A stretch of 64,000 bases of DNA from Serratia marcescens (GCF_029846115.1 NZ_JARVZZ010000001.1:3906001-3970000), one strand, 5' to 3'; positions 43,439 through 53,649 are shown, numbered from the stretch's first letter. The notes: generated by a model from the letters alone, not told the origin. Numbers and translations are program-made.

Positions 43439-44833
43439 TCAGGCCTTTTTCTTGCGGCCATACACCGCCCAGGTGATGACCACACACAGGATATAAAACA
43501 CCAGGAATACTTTCATTGCCCCCGCCGGCGAACCGGTCAGCGCCAGCGAGGTACCGAATGCCTGGGGAATAAAGAAGCCGCCGGCAGCGCCGATCGCCGA
43601 GATAAAGCCCAATGCGGCGGCGGAGTCCGTCACCGCTTCACGCTGCGCGCTCTCATCACTGCCGCCGGCCGCTTTCACGCGATCGACCGTGATTTTACGG
43701 AAAATGACGGCGATCATTTGGAAAGTCGACCCGCTGCCCAGCCCCGCCGTGAGGAACAACACCATAAAGATGCCGTAGAAGGCGATGAAAGAACCGCCCT
43801 CACCCGCCGTCGGTAAGGTCAGGAACAACAACGCGGCGAACACGGCCATCACCACAAAGTTGATCAACGTCACCCGCACGCCGCCGAAACGGTCAGACAG
43901 CGCGCCGCCGACCGGCCGTGCCAGCGCACCGAGGAACGGCCCGAAGAATGCGTAATGCAGGATCACGATGTCCGGAAATTGCGTCTTCGACAGCATGGCG
44001 AAACCGGCGGAGAAACCGATGAAAGAACCGAAGGTCGCGAGATACAGCAAACTCAGCATCCACAAATGCCCACGCTTGAGCACCGGCAGCTGCTGGCGCA
44101 GCGATGCCTTGGCCGCCGCCAGATCGTTCATGCCGAACCAGGCCGCGAGGGTGGCAACCAGCAGGAACGGCACCCAGATCCAGGCGGCGTTTTCCAGCCA
44201 CAGCTGCCCCCCCTCTGCCTGATTTTGCGCCGTGCCACCAAACAGGCCGAACAGGCTGAAAGAAATCGCCAGCGGCGCGACCAGCTGCATAACGCTGACG
44301 CCCAGATTTCCCAACCCGCCGTTGAGCCCCAACGCACCGCCCTGGCGCGCTTTCGGGAAGAAGAAGCTGATGTTGGCCATGCTGGAGGCAAAGTTGGCGC
44401 CGGCGAAACCGCACAGCAGAGAAATGATGACGAACACGCTGTACGGCGTGCTGCTGTCCTGCACCGCAAACCCTAGCCACAGGCACGGCACCAGCAGGAA
44501 GCAGGTGCTGATGGCGGTCCAGCGGCGGCCACCAAACAGCGGGATCACGAATGAATACGGCACGCGTAAAATAGCGCCCGACACCGACGGCAACGCCGTC
44601 AGGAGGAACAGCTGGTCGGTGGTGAAGTTGAAGCCCACCTTGTTCAGGTTGACCGCGACGGCGCTGAACAGCATCCAGACGCAGAAGGCCAGCAGCAGGC
44701 AGGGAATGGAAATCCACAGGTTGCGGGTGGCGATGCGATGGCCACGCTGCTGCCAAAAGGCGCTGTCTTCAGGACGCCAGTCCTGAATCAGCGCACCGGT
44801 TTTCTTTGATGAAGGCGTTGCAAGTTGCGACAT
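43439..44833 (-). CDS. narK: Nitrate/nitrite antiporter NarK
   Basis: A 464-residue major-facilitator protein with twelve membrane helices that exchanges nitrate for nitrite during anaerobic respiration. It begins MSQLATPSSKKTGALIQDW. The nitrate signatures GLNGGLGNLGVSVMQ and FLTAGLGSGSTFQMIAVIF and the arginine-containing LRVPYSFVIPLFGGRRW are present. ATG 44833 gives the E. coli-like length; an in-frame extension to 44866 lacks support. An FNR site lies upstream. In E. coli it directly precedes narG; here the polysaccharide locus is between them. Confidence 0.95.
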   Translation of the reverse strand: MSQLATPSSKKTGALIQDWRPEDSAFWQQRGHRIATRNLWISIPCLLLAFCVWMLFSAVAVNLNKVGFNFTTDQLFLLTALPSVSGAILRVPYSFVIPLFGGRRWTAISTCFLLVPCLWLGFAVQDSSTPYSVFVIISLLCGFAGANFASSMANISFFFPKARQGGALGLNGGLGNLGVSVMQLVAPLAISFSLFGLFGGTAQNQAEGGQLWLENAAWIWVPFLLVATLAAWFGMNDLAAAKASLRQQLPVLKRGHLWMLSLLYLATFGSFIGFSAGFAMLSKTQFPDIVILHYAFFGPFLGALARPVGGALSDRFGGVRVTLINFVVMAVFAALLFLTLPTAGEGGSFIAFYGIFMVLFLTAGLGSGSTFQMIAVIFRKITVDRVKAAGGSDESAQREAVTDSAAALGFISAIGAAGGFFIPQAFGTSLALTGSPAGAMKVFLVFYILCVVITWAVYGRKKKA

Positions 44834-44894
44834 AAAAAACCTCAGACACGGGGGATCATTCCGCACACCCTAGGGGGCGGCCCCGGCGGCAAAG

Positions 44895-44908
44895 TTGATG
44901 TATATCAA
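44895..44908 (-). promoter_or_regulatory. FNR box of narK
   Basis: TTGATGTATATCAA, perfect TTGAT-N4-ATCAA, centred 68-69 bp upstream of the narK ATG. At -41.5 it implies transcription from about 44860. Part of the 351-base narK-narX intergenic region. Confidence 0.85.
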
Positions 44909-45052
44909 CCCGAATGCAAGTAGTTGGCGGCGCAAATAGCGCCCTCATCCCCTTAGGGGTACGCCACAATTAAAAATTAAATACATTCAAATCAACGGAT
45001 TAAAAATAAAATCCGCATCACTTTTATCGTCCTGCCCCCCCGTCGGAAACTA

Positions 45053-45073
45053 ATGGGTACTTCATTCGAGGTA
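45053..45073. promoter_or_regulatory. NarL-type heptamers in the narK-narX intergenic region
   Basis: ATGGGTA at 45053-45059 is a reverse-strand TACCCAT heptamer. It abuts TACTTCA-TT-CGAGGTA at 45058-45073, a 7-2-7 inverted pair with one mismatch in each half of the TACYYMT consensus. A further TACCCCT is found on the reverse strand near 44957-44963. The position between the divergent narK and narXL genes fits NarL control of both. Confidence 0.6.
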
Positions 45074-45184
45074 TGGGGTTATGCTCAGGGATAATCAAAA
45101 ATACAGCTGAATCGTTACTTGTTTATCCCGTCGCCGCCTTCGCCCCTGAGCTTCAGCGGCGCCAAACGCCAGGAATCCGTGCTT

Positions 45185-46969
45185 ATGAAACGCCTGTTGG
45201 CCCCGCTTTCGATCGTGAATCAGGTCGCCCTGTTGATGTTGCTGTCGGGCATTCTGGGCGTGGCCGGCATGGGGATTTCCGCCTGGATGTCGCAAAGCAT
45301 TCAGGGCAACGCGCACGCCATCAACAAGGCCGGCTCGCTGCGTATGCAAAGCTACCGTCTGCTGGCGCAGGTGCCGCTGGATGAACGGCATGAAGCGTTG
45401 ATCCGCGAACTGGAGCGCGACGAAAACAGCCCCGATCTGCAGCGTTCGGTGGAACAGGAAGGGTTGACGCAACCTTTCGACGCCCTGCGCGACTATTGGC
45501 AACAGACTCTGCAACCGCGCCTGCGCAGCGCGCAACGCCCGGCCGACGCCGCGCCACAGGTGGCGCACTTCGTGCAACTGCTGGATAAGCTGGTCTCGGA
45601 TATCGACAGGCAAACCGAGCGCCGCCTGCTGATGGTAACGCTGGTGCAGGCCGGCTTCATCGCGCTGACCCTGCTGCTGCTGATCGGCACCACCTGCTAC
45701 CTGCGCCGCCGGTTGCTGCATCCGTGGCGACAGCTGGTGGAGATGGCGTTGGCGGTGGGCCGCGGCGACTTTAGCCGGCGCTTCGCGCAGCGCGGCCACC
45801 AGGATGAAATGGCGTCGCTCGGCGGCGCGTTGAACACCATGTCCGACGAACTGTCGGCCACCTACAGCGGGCTGGAGCAGCGCGTGGCCGAGAAAACCGC
45901 CGACCTGCAGCAGAAAAATCAGGTGCTGAGCTTCCTCTATCGCGCCAGCCGCCTGCTGCACGCCAGCGAGCCGCTGTGCAGCCGCCTGACGCCGCTGCTC
46001 AACCAACTGCAAACCCTGACGCCGCTGCGCGCCATTCAGGTGCGGTTGTATGAAAACGACAGCCGGGAACCGCTGCTGCAGTTGAGCGGCAACCAGCCGT
46101 TGCGGCCGGAGCATTGCCATAATCCGGTGTGCAGCGCCTGTCTGAACGACAGCGACCGACAGCATCCCGACAATCCGTCGCTGAGCTGGAGCCTGAGCGA
46201 CAAGCTTGGCGACTACGGCGTGATCGTGGCGCAGCATGCGCCGCAACAGCCGCTGAACGATGAGCACCGCCAGCTGATCAACACCCTGGTGGAGCAGCTG
46301 ACCAGCGTGCTGGCCATCGAGCGTCAGGTCGACCACCAGCAGCAGCTGATGCTGATGGAAGAACGGGCGGCGATCGCCCGCGAGCTGCACGACTCCATCG
46401 CCCAATCGCTTTCCTGCCTGAAAATGCAAATCGCCTGCCTGCAGATGCAGGGCGAAACGCTCTCCTCCGCCAGCCAGGCGCTGGTCCAACAGATGCGCGA
46501 AGAGCTGAACGGCGCTTATCGCCAGCTGCGCGAGCTGCTGACCACCTTCCGCCTGCAACTGACCGAACCGGGCCTGCTGGCGGCACTGCAATCGACGGTA
46601 GCGGAGTTCAATCCCAAACTGGGCCTGAACATCAGCCTCGATTACCAGTTGGGGCCACGCACGGTGCCGGCCTACCAGGCCATTCACCTGCTGCAGATCG
46701 CCCGCGAGGCGCTCAGCAATATCCTTAAGCACGCCGCCGCCAGCGAGGTGAGCATTCAGGTCATCAATAAACGGGGCGAAGTGACCCTGAGCGTATGCGA
46801 CAACGGACGCGGCCTGCCGCCCGAGACGTCTCGCCCCGATCATTACGGCTTGATCATCATGCGCGATCGCGCCAAGAGCCTGCACGGCCGCTGCGACATT
46901 TTACCGCGCAGCGGCGGCGGCACCGAGGTGCGGGTCAGCTTCACGCCGGATAACCACGCCATCGACTAA
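45185..46969 (+). CDS. narX: Nitrate/nitrite sensor histidine kinase NarX
   Basis: A 594-residue inner-membrane sensor. The N-terminal helix is followed by the periplasmic P-box ([19 protein letters not shown]) that senses nitrate, a second helix near residues 155-175, HAMP, and a central cysteine cluster ([12 protein letters not shown]). The HPK7-type dimerisation segment has phosphoacceptor His402 in [18 protein letters not shown], and the ATP-binding domain shows DNGRGLPPE. It phosphorylates NarL. ATG 45185 (MKRLLAPLS) is used; an in-frame GTG at 45179 is closer to the AGGA site and is possible. Confidence 0.94.
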   Translation: MKRLLAPLSIVNQVALLMLLSGILGVAGMGISAWMSQSIQGNAHAINKAGSLRMQSYRLLAQVPLDERHEALIRELERDENSPDLQRSVEQEGLTQPFDALRDYWQQTLQPRLRSAQRPADAAPQVAHFVQLLDKLVSDIDRQTERRLLMVTLVQAGFIALTLLLLIGTTCYLRRRLLHPWRQLVEMALAVGRGDFSRRFAQRGHQDEMASLGGALNTMSDELSATYSGLEQRVAEKTADLQQKNQVLSFLYRASRLLHASEPLCSRLTPLLNQLQTLTPLRAIQVRLYENDSREPLLQLSGNQPLRPEHCHNPVCSACLNDSDRQHPDNPSLSWSLSDKLGDYGVIVAQHAPQQPLNDEHRQLINTLVEQLTSVLAIERQVDHQQQLMLMEERAAIARELHDSIAQSLSCLKMQIACLQMQGETLSSASQALVQQMREELNGAYRQLRELLTTFRLQLTEPGLLAALQSTVAEFNPKLGLNISLDYQLGPRTVPAYQAIHLLQIAREALSNILKHAAASEVSIQVINKRGEVTLSVCDNGRGLPPETSRPDHYGLIIMRDRAKSLHGRCDILPRSGGGTEVRVSFTPDNHAID

Positions 46970-46979
46970 CGGAGACACC

Positions 46980-47630
46980 ATGACGACAGAAACCGCCGCC
47001 ACAATCTTACTGATCGACGACCACCCGATGCTGCGCAACGGCGTAAAACAGCTGATTGGCATGGACGCTCGCCTGCAGGTCATCGCCGAAGCCAGCAACG
47101 GTGAACAAGGGGTCACGCTCGCGGAGCAGCACGATCCGGATCTGATCCTGCTCGACCTGAACATGCCCGGCATCAACGGGCTGGAAACGCTGGATCGCCT
47201 GCGCCAAACCGACCTGTCGGGGCGCGTCGTGGTGTTCAGCGTGTCCAACCATGAAGACGACGTCGTCAGCGCGCTCAAACGCGGCGCCGACGGCTATCTG
47301 TTGAAAGACATGGAGCCGGAGGATCTGCTGAAGGCGCTGCATCAGGCGGCGGCCGGGCAGATGGTGCTGAGCGAAACGCTGACGCCGATCCTCGCCGCCA
47401 GCCTGCGGGAAAACCGCCCCAGCGCCGATCGCGATATTCAGCAACTGACGCCGCGCGAACGGGATATCCTGAAGCTGATCGCCCAAGGGCTGCCGAACAA
47501 GCTGATCGCCCGCCGCCTGACCATCACCGAAAGCACCGTCAAGGTACACGTCAAACACCTACTGAAAAAGATGAAGCTAAAATCCCGCGTCGAGGCCGCC
47601 GTATGGGTACTGCAGGGTAAAAACGGTTAA
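46980..47630 (+). CDS. narL: Nitrate/nitrite response regulator NarL
   Basis: A 216-residue response regulator. The receiver domain has the acidic pair in [12 protein letters not shown], phosphoacceptor Asp59 in LLDLNMPG and Lys in [11 protein letters not shown]. The C-terminal LuxR-type helix-turn-helix is [19 protein letters not shown] with [14 protein letters not shown]. Follows narX by 10 bases with GGAGA upstream. By family it activates narGHJI and narK and represses alternative respiratory genes on nitrate. Confidence 0.96.
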   Translation: MTTETAATILLIDDHPMLRNGVKQLIGMDARLQVIAEASNGEQGVTLAEQHDPDLILLDLNMPGINGLETLDRLRQTDLSGRVVVFSVSNHEDDVVSALKRGADGYLLKDMEPEDLLKALHQAAAGQMVLSETLTPILAASLRENRPSADRDIQQLTPRERDILKLIAQGLPNKLIARRLTITESTVKVHVKHLLKKMKLKSRVEAAVWVLQGKNG

Positions 47631-49138
47631 TCGCCGTCGTACAGCGGCCCGGTTTGCGCCGGGATCGGCGGCGGCGTCAGGGTTTTGATCGGCGGCAGGC
47701 CCGCATCATCACCGGCGGTCGCCGTCAGCGGCGGCGCCACTTTCAGCTCTATCCAGTTGGACGTCACGCGCTGCTGTTTATCGTCTTCCAGCGTGACCGA
47801 TAGCCGGTAGCTGTTGGCGGCACCCGGCGCGTCGTCCCACGGCGGCACGATCGCCGTCCAGCCCTGCGGATCGTTGGCGTTATGCGGCGGCGTCAGGCTC
47901 AGCGCCTGCGTATCCCCCTGCCAACTGACGTGAGCGATACCGTTCAACGCCTTGATTTCCAGCACCAGCGGCACGGTTTCCCCCGCCTGCAGGCTCCACG
48001 GCGGCGTGGCCAGGAACACCTGCAGCGTCTTGCGCTGACGGAACTCCAGCACCGGTACGTTCTTGCGTTCGATAGGATCGTAGCGGCTGCCGCGCAGCGA
48101 CTTGGCTTGCGCTACATACTCCGGCGAAATCTGCTTCACCAGCGGCACCCCGAGCCGATAGCTCAGCGCCAGTTCGACCTGATCCTGACTCTGCCCGCCC
48201 GCGCCGATCTTATGCAGCGCCTTCATCGTCACCAGCGGCACCGGCGTGTAATTGAGCCCCAGCTGCATCGCGCGCGGATCGTTTTGTTTTTTGCCGCTGC
48301 CGAACAGATCGACATTATCGCCCAGATACTGCTCATAGCTGAGCGAACCGCCGATCTGGCGATAAAACGGCAGGTAGCCTTGCGTCGTGATGTCGTAACC
48401 GCGCGCCGGACGGCTGAAAAATACCCCATCGCCGGGCTGTTGCGACAGCGCCGACAGCGGGTAGTAATAGTTGGTGGAGAAACGCAGGTAATCACCCCAG
48501 GCTTCCGCACCGACGCTGCCACGATTGCGCTGCCGAGCGAAATCGCTGTCGAGCGCCGTGTTGTACCCCAGCAGCCAGTCGCCGGCGATCCAGCGTTGCC
48601 CCAGCGCAAAATTGCCGAGCGCCCCGGCGCTTTGCTGCAGCCAGCCGATCTGGCTGTAGGTCAGCAATCCGTCGACGTCGTACAACGGACTGAATAACTG
48701 CCCGTTACTGCCGGTAAAGTCACCCTCCCCGGTCATTTTCAGCGATAGCCGCGCGGTGCCCAGCGGCGACAACAGTTCCTGCGCCTGCTGCTGCAGCGTG
48801 TCGGTCGCCTGGCCCAACAAATAATCCTCGGCGCGGCTGCGCATCTGCTGACGTGAAACGTTGTTCAACTCTTTTTCACCCAGCTGTTTGGCCATCTCGG
48901 CCCACTGCTTCTCGCGCGCGGCATCGTCGGACGCACCGCCCAGCTCCGGCAAGTTCTCGGCCGGATCTGCGGCTTGCTGCTGAGAAACGATAACGGCGTC
49001 CGGCGCCGGCGGGGATTCGGCGCGCACGGGCGCTGCACCGGCCAGCCACATCAGCGGCCCGGCCAGCCACACCGTTTGGCGACGGCGCCAAAATCGTTTT
49101 TGAGTCTTGATAAATTCAGCCTGAATCACGTCTTTCAT
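47627..49138 (-). CDS. ychO: YchO-like inverse autotransporter/invasin beta-barrel protein
   Basis: A 503-residue outer-membrane protein of the intimin/invasin beta-domain family. It has a long basic signal region ([20 protein letters not shown] then a hydrophobic stretch ending PVRA), a helical periplasmic segment, the barrel ([13 protein letters not shown], then repeated aromatic-ended strands), and a single Ig-like C-terminal domain (about residues 380-475). E. coli ychO is also next to narL, supporting orthology. Convergent with narL; the stops overlap by 4 bp. ATG 49138 has only a distant AGGAGG (spacing 19), and a GTG at 49180 is the alternative. Function in adhesion is inferred. Confidence 0.85.
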   Translation of the reverse strand: MKDVIQAEFIKTQKRFWRRRQTVWLAGPLMWLAGAAPVRAESPPAPDAVIVSQQQAADPAENLPELGGASDDAAREKQWAEMAKQLGEKELNNVSRQQMRSRAEDYLLGQATDTLQQQAQELLSPLGTARLSLKMTGEGDFTGSNGQLFSPLYDVDGLLTYSQIGWLQQSAGALGNFALGQRWIAGDWLLGYNTALDSDFARQRNRGSVGAEAWGDYLRFSTNYYYPLSALSQQPGDGVFFSRPARGYDITTQGYLPFYRQIGGSLSYEQYLGDNVDLFGSGKKQNDPRAMQLGLNYTPVPLVTMKALHKIGAGGQSQDQVELALSYRLGVPLVKQISPEYVAQAKSLRGSRYDPIERKNVPVLEFRQRKTLQVFLATPPWSLQAGETVPLVLEIKALNGIAHVSWQGDTQALSLTPPHNANDPQGWTAIVPPWDDAPGAANSYRLSVTLEDDKQQRVTSNWIELKVAPPLTATAGDDAGLPPIKTLTPPPIPAQTGPLYDGD

Positions 49139-49567
49139 GACACCGTTGGCTTTTCTCCCTCCTGGATCTCGCCAACCCACTGCTTTGCTATCGCCTTTCC
49201 CGCGACAGTTCTGAAAAACCTTACGTCCCGCCCTGGCGGGGACGCCTCTTTCTTAAAGCCTAACGGCTTGACGAGCAGAAACAATAGGATAAACCCCAAT
49301 CAGCCTGAGTGACGTCGTCACTTACGCCATTTACCGATCCCTTCCGGCCGCCAGGTGAATTCACATCTTTTTAGCACCGATTTTGCCGATAAAAAGCACG
49401 GCAACCTGCTGCTGCGCGCCACCGCGCATGGCAGTGTATCACTCTGCAACACGTAAAGTGGCGATGCGTACGACTGCGCATTCCTCACAACCCCCCGCAT
49501 TTCACCCCGATGAAATACGCATTTTGCCGTTATTTTAACCCTCTGTTTCACAACTGACGGAGTCTTG
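49139..49567. other. Divergent ychO/prepilin-peptidase intergenic region with structured leader and palindrome
   Basis: About 430 bases with no gene. On the ychO side the RNA could fold into two neighbouring hairpins: AAGCC/GGCTT around 49256-49270, and CGTCCCGCC with GGCGGGGACG (one bulged G) around 49222-49242. A 15-bp palindrome AGTGACG-T-CGTCACT lies at 49308-49322 and looks like a regulator operator. No known riboswitch was recognised. Confidence 0.5.
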
Positions 49568-50236
49568 ATGTTTCTTTCCTCACTCTGGCACGCGCTGTTT
49601 TTCACCGCGCTGATTTCGGCAGGTGTGGTCGCCTTCGCGCTCATCACCCGGTTGGAGCGAACGGCGGCCGTGCGCGCCAGCCCGCCGAGATTGCGCCGTC
49701 GCAGCCTGCTGCTGACGGCCCTGGGTTTGGCGTTGGCGGCGCTGCCCTTTGACCTGCCGACAGCACATCGGCTGTGGTTACCGCCGGCCGCGGCGCTGCT
49801 GATCGCCCTGGCCTGGCTAGACTGGCGCCACCGGTGGCTGCCGGACCGGCTAACCCAGCCGCTGCTGTGGGGCGGGCTGCTGTGCAATCTTGACGCTCGC
49901 TGGGCGCCGCTGGACGACGCAGTTATCGGCGCTGCGGCCGGTTACGGGGCGCTGTGGCTACTCAACGCGCTTTATCGTCAGGTGCGGCGGCGTGACGGCA
50001 TCGGCCAGGGCGATTTCAAACTGCTGGCGGCGCTGGGCGCCTGGCTCGGTTGGACGCTGTTGCCGCTGTTGGTCTGTCTGGCGGCAGCGTTCGGGTTAGG
50101 CATGGCATTGGCGCGCGGCGCTCGCCAGCGCCGCGGCTGGCGAGCGCCGCAACCTTTCGGTATCGCCCTGGCGGCGGCCGGCTGGCTGCTGCTGTTGACA
50201 GACGCCGGCCAGAATGCGCAGACGTTGTTCGGTTAG
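49568..50236 (+). CDS. A24-type prepilin peptidase, peptidase domain only
   Basis: A 222-residue multi-spanning aspartic protease of the type IV prepilin peptidase family. The two catalytic aspartates are recognisable: Asp85 in ALAWLDWRHRWLPD and Asp149 in the GxGD motif GIGQGDFKLLAALGAW. The N-terminal methyltransferase domain with the CxxC zinc motif of full-length PilD/GspO is absent, and the first 60 residues are a membrane region with an arginine-rich loop. It would cleave type IV pilin- or pseudopilin-like leaders, but no pilin, pseudopilin or secretion gene is nearby. Starts at ATG 49568. Confidence 0.78.
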   Translation: MFLSSLWHALFFTALISAGVVAFALITRLERTAAVRASPPRLRRRSLLLTALGLALAALPFDLPTAHRLWLPPAAALLIALAWLDWRHRWLPDRLTQPLLWGGLLCNLDARWAPLDDAVIGAAAGYGALWLLNALYRQVRRRDGIGQGDFKLLAALGAWLGWTLLPLLVCLAAAFGLGMALARGARQRRGWRAPQPFGIALAAAGWLLLLTDAGQNAQTLFG

Positions 50237-51843
50237 GTCTTCAGCGTCTCGATCAGCCGATTGAGCAACCCGGCTACTTCTGCCGTGCTGGCCGTTGCCG
50301 GATTGGCCAGTGGCTGGATCACCGCGAGTCTGGTCGTGGATAACACCTCATCGCTGCGAATTTCCAACGCATCGGAGGGGGGCGCGCTCAACGAAGCGCC
50401 GTCCGGCCGCCAGTAGCTGCCGCGCGTAGTCTGCACCTGATAACTGCCAAAACCGAAATCTTTCTCGACGCGGTAATATATTTCGCAGCTCAACGGCCCG
50501 GTGCGCCGCAACATAAAGGCGCTTTTCGCGCTATAGCTGCCTTTATTGACGACAAAGGCGGTCGCCTGCGAAGACAGATCGAACGTGATATATAAATCGC
50601 ACGCCAGCACCTTGGTGCTTACGCCCTGTTGAAGCGTAATGTGCGTTGTGGGTTGCCGATCCGGCGCGGTCAGGGTGCCTAAAAAAGTCCACGATGGCTG
50701 CTTCGAGATGTTGCGCGGCAAATGATTGCTGGTGGAATAAGGGGCAATTCCTCGCTCGCCCAGGCTGTACATCGCTTCGACACCGCTTAAAAACGACGTA
50801 ACGTCGACGGTGCTTTTGCCGGCCACCGGGACGCCGCCGTTATAGACGTTACTGAAGGTTACCTCGGTATTGTTGTTGCAGGTGGCAATCGCCACCGGGA
50901 AAGGCGTCTTGGAACCGCTGTAAAGATTCAACTGACCGATATCCCAACGGGATTCGTTGATAAATCGGCACAGCGCACCTCCGCTTTCCACATTCTGCGC
51001 GTCCTGGATATTGATATTGCCTATCGTGCCCTGGGCAAAGTTGGTGGACAACACGCTGACATTGGCGGCGCGCTGCGTGTTGCGGTTCTCGCAGCCCAAC
51101 GAATTGATCGTGCCGTTAAAATCTTTGAAATAGTAGATATCGCCGATGCAGTCATCCGCGGCCAATGAGCCGACCGTAGAGTAGAACCCTGAAATTCTGA
51201 ACGCAGTGCCTTTGGCGCGAGCGGCGTAGAGCCCGTCGATAAAATTGGTGGTGCCGGACTTGTTCATCCACAGCACCCCATCGCCCGGGCGATTGGCGTT
51301 AGCTTCCATCTGCACGTTCACCAGCCAGTTAATGAACATGTCGCCCGAGACAAACAGCGAATAACCGCCAACCTTGGTGTAGATGTCACGGATATCAAAC
51401 TTCGTCATATTGAGATCGCTGAACCACACGCCGTGGGTATCGTCTGCGCCGGTATCATCCCGCAACGTCAAGCCGTGCAGCGTCAGATTGGCGAAGCCTT
51501 TCACCACGATCACCGCTTTCTTGGTTTCGCCTTGTTCATTGGTATAACTGCTGTCCGCGGTCTTGACGATTTTGGTCGCCCGCCCCAATCCGACCACCCG
51601 CAAACCGATGCCGCCGTAGATGTCCGTTGTCGTCTGAATCAGTACGTGCCCGGCGACCGTATACACCCGTTTGCCCAGGGACAACGTACCGCCGGCTTGC
51701 AGCGCCGCCGCCGCCGCTTTGTTGATCGCCGGCCCCCAGTTGCTTCCGTCGCTGTCCTGATAAAACTGTTCCGGCGTCACAACCTCACCGGTGGCGAGCA
51801 AGGTTGCGGCGCGCTCCACTGAAGCGTTTCCGTTATTGTCCAT
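50233..51843 (-). CDS. Orphan phage tailspike-like parallel beta-helix protein
   Basis: A 536-residue protein with no signal peptide. After a short N-terminus, EQFYQDSDGSNWGPAINKAA is a pectate-lyase/tailspike capping motif. Then come successive short strands rich in G, N, V and I (FANLTLHGLTLRDD; FDIRDIYTKVGGYSLFVSGD; GTINSLGCENRNTQ), as in right-handed beta-helices, and a separate C-terminal beta domain from about residue 370. Phage tailspikes of this type bind or cut capsule or O-antigen. No other phage gene is present. It is convergent with the prepilin peptidase gene (4-bp overlap of stops). Activity unproven; catalytic residues not assigned. Confidence 0.68.
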   Translation of the reverse strand: MDNNGNASVERAATLLATGEVVTPEQFYQDSDGSNWGPAINKAAAAALQAGGTLSLGKRVYTVAGHVLIQTTTDIYGGIGLRVVGLGRATKIVKTADSSYTNEQGETKKAVIVVKGFANLTLHGLTLRDDTGADDTHGVWFSDLNMTKFDIRDIYTKVGGYSLFVSGDMFINWLVNVQMEANANRPGDGVLWMNKSGTTNFIDGLYAARAKGTAFRISGFYSTVGSLAADDCIGDIYYFKDFNGTINSLGCENRNTQRAANVSVLSTNFAQGTIGNINIQDAQNVESGGALCRFINESRWDIGQLNLYSGSKTPFPVAIATCNNNTEVTFSNVYNGGVPVAGKSTVDVTSFLSGVEAMYSLGERGIAPYSTSNHLPRNISKQPSWTFLGTLTAPDRQPTTHITLQQGVSTKVLACDLYITFDLSSQATAFVVNKGSYSAKSAFMLRRTGPLSCEIYYRVEKDFGFGSYQVQTTRGSYWRPDGASLSAPPSDALEIRSDEVLSTTRLAVIQPLANPATASTAEVAGLLNRLIETLKT

Positions 51844-51887
51844 AATATCTCCTGACGTGATGTGTCCGCATCATTGCGAACGACCGC

Positions 51888-51919
51888 GCTGAAAGGCGTA
51901 AACAACGCCGCCTTTCAGC
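51888..51919. repeat. 11-bp inverted repeat between the tailspike-like gene and the second binding protein
   Basis: GCTGAAAGGCG and CGCCTTTCAGC, perfect 11-bp arms with a 10-base loop. It lies 155 bases beyond the stop of the solute-binding protein gene and 45 bases upstream of the tailspike-like ATG. No T-tract, so either a Rho-assisted terminator or an operator. Confidence 0.5.
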
Positions 51920-52074
51920 GCCAATCTATCACCGTCACATGAGCACGTTATGAAATTTCATTTTATTTCACCTTGATACAACATCTCGCGCTTCGTGGTT
52001 GCAACAGCATGCGATTTCACACGCTGTCGGCCTTTGGCGCGCCAGAAACCCCGGCCAGGCGCGGGGCGCTGCCG

Positions 52075-53649
52075 CTACTTACTCACCCGGTCCAGATACA
52101 GCATGCTGTTGGCGATATCCAGCCGGGCGCCTTCAACGTTGTCGCGCAATGCCACCAGCGTTTGCCCCTGCAGCGCGACCACATAGGGCGAACTGGCCTG
52201 CAGTTCCCGTTGCAACGTGACGTAACGAGCGCTGCGCGCGGCGCTGTTGCCCTCTGCGGCCGCGGCACGCGTTTCCGCGCTGATGGCGGGAATGCCCCAC
52301 TGGGTGCGCCAGGCCAGGGTTTTCGGCCCACCGGGCACGTTGTAGGCAAAGGCGCTGGCGTTGGTGTTCGGATCCAGGTAGTCGGCGCCCCAGTAGGTGA
52401 AGATCGCCTGAAAATCGCGGCCGCGCATCTTGCCCCACAGATCGCTTTCCACCACCGGATGGATATCCAACCGCAGCCCGGCCTGCGCAAAGCTGGCCTG
52501 CAACGCCTGCGCGATATCGGTGTACGGCGGCTGGTTGATGACGATAAGATCGATGCGAGTACCTTCAGCAATGCCGGCCTCGCGCAGGATCTGTTTGGCT
52601 TTGTCCACGTCGAGCTTAAACGGCCGATCGTCGAGCGCACCGTCCAATCCCTCCGGCAAGAAGGCCTGATGCACGCGATATTGCCCTTTCAGCAACTGCT
52701 CGGCGATGCTCTGATAATCCACCAGCCAACGCGCCGCCTGCCACAGCGCCGGATTGCCCAACGCCGGGTTGTCTTTGCTGCCGGTGTTGAAACCGAGGTA
52801 ATAGATTCGGGGCGCATCGGCCTGCTCGATGCGCACACCAGACGCATTGCGCAGCGAGTCGAACTGATCGGCGCCCAGATCGTAGGCCACGTCGGCATCC
52901 CCTTTCAGCAACAGCAAGCGGCGGGTACCGGCGTCACTGACGTTCTTGAACAACACCGTTTTCAGCCGGGCCGGCGACGGCGCATAGTCGTTGCGGCCAA
53001 ACAGCAGCGCCTCGTGCGGCACATAGTTGTTTACCCGATACGGACCGCCGCCGGCGGAATGGCTGCGCAGCCAGGCATTGCCGTAGTCCCCCTGCTGTGC
53101 GTGCTCGTGCAGCAGCTTCTCATCCACGATCGAGGCCACGTTCGCCGTCAGCAGCCGCAGCGCCAGCTCGCTGCCGATGTTGGCGGGCCAACGAAGTTGC
53201 ACCTGGTTATCCCCCACCTTCTTCAACTGCTGCTCAACGTTATCCGGCGTCCAGCCAAACTCACCGAGAATAAACGACGGCGCCTTGTTCAGCTTCACCG
53301 CGCGAACCAGCGAGAAAATGACGTCTTCGGGCCGTAGCGGATTGCCGGAAGCGAAGCGTTGCTGCGCTTTCAGGGTAAAGGTCAGGCTGCGGCCATCGGC
53401 GCCCGCTTGCCAACTGCCTGCGGCGTCCGGCGCCAGCTTTTGCGGCGCGGCGCGATCCGGCGCCACCAGGCGCTGATAGAGGTTGACCAGGTTGGCCGAG
53501 CTGACGGTTTCAAAGCTCTCCGCCGGATCGAGGCTGATAATGCCCTCCAGCGAACTGACCACCACCAAGGTATCCTGCGGGGTAGCGGCCTGCGCACCGG
53601 AAGCGGCCGCCAGCGCGCCATATAATAAGGTTGGGATTAACCGTTTCAT
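52075..53649 (-). CDS. Family 5 extracellular solute-binding protein (second copy)
   Basis: A 524-residue periplasmic binding protein with signal peptide MKRLIPTLLYGALAAASGAQA. It is clearly a paralogue of the binding protein at 57203-58771: shared blocks include SWQAGADGRSLTF versus SWQAGADNRSLTF, FASGNPLRPEDVIFSL and LRSHSAGGGPY. It lies after the ATPase genes of the same transporter, separated by 132 bases with a hairpin. It probably broadens the substrate range of the shared permease or is expressed at a different level. Ligand unknown. Confidence 0.85.
   Translation of the reverse strand: MKRLIPTLLYGALAAASGAQAATPQDTLVVVSSLEGIISLDPAESFETVSSANLVNLYQRLVAPDRAAPQKLAPDAAGSWQAGADGRSLTFTLKAQQRFASGNPLRPEDVIFSLVRAVKLNKAPSFILGEFGWTPDNVEQQLKKVGDNQVQLRWPANIGSELALRLLTANVASIVDEKLLHEHAQQGDYGNAWLRSHSAGGGPYRVNNYVPHEALLFGRNDYAPSPARLKTVLFKNVSDAGTRRLLLLKGDADVAYDLGADQFDSLRNASGVRIEQADAPRIYYLGFNTGSKDNPALGNPALWQAARWLVDYQSIAEQLLKGQYRVHQAFLPEGLDGALDDRPFKLDVDKAKQILREAGIAEGTRIDLIVINQPPYTDIAQALQASFAQAGLRLDIHPVVESDLWGKMRGRDFQAIFTYWGADYLDPNTNASAFAYNVPGGPKTLAWRTQWGIPAISAETRAAAAEGNSAARSARYVTLQRELQASSPYVVALQGQTLVALRDNVEGARLDIANSMLYLDRVSK

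Noticed and set aside
45095..46885. A 596-codon reverse-strand frame across narX
   Set aside because: Antisense shadow of narX. The translated sequence is low-complexity (Q, A, H, R-rich) and has no promoter or homologous motif.
49568..51919. Prophage or phage remnant around the tailspike-like gene
   Set aside because: No integrase, terminase, capsid, tail or att-like repeat in the neighbourhood; flanking genes are not phage-like.
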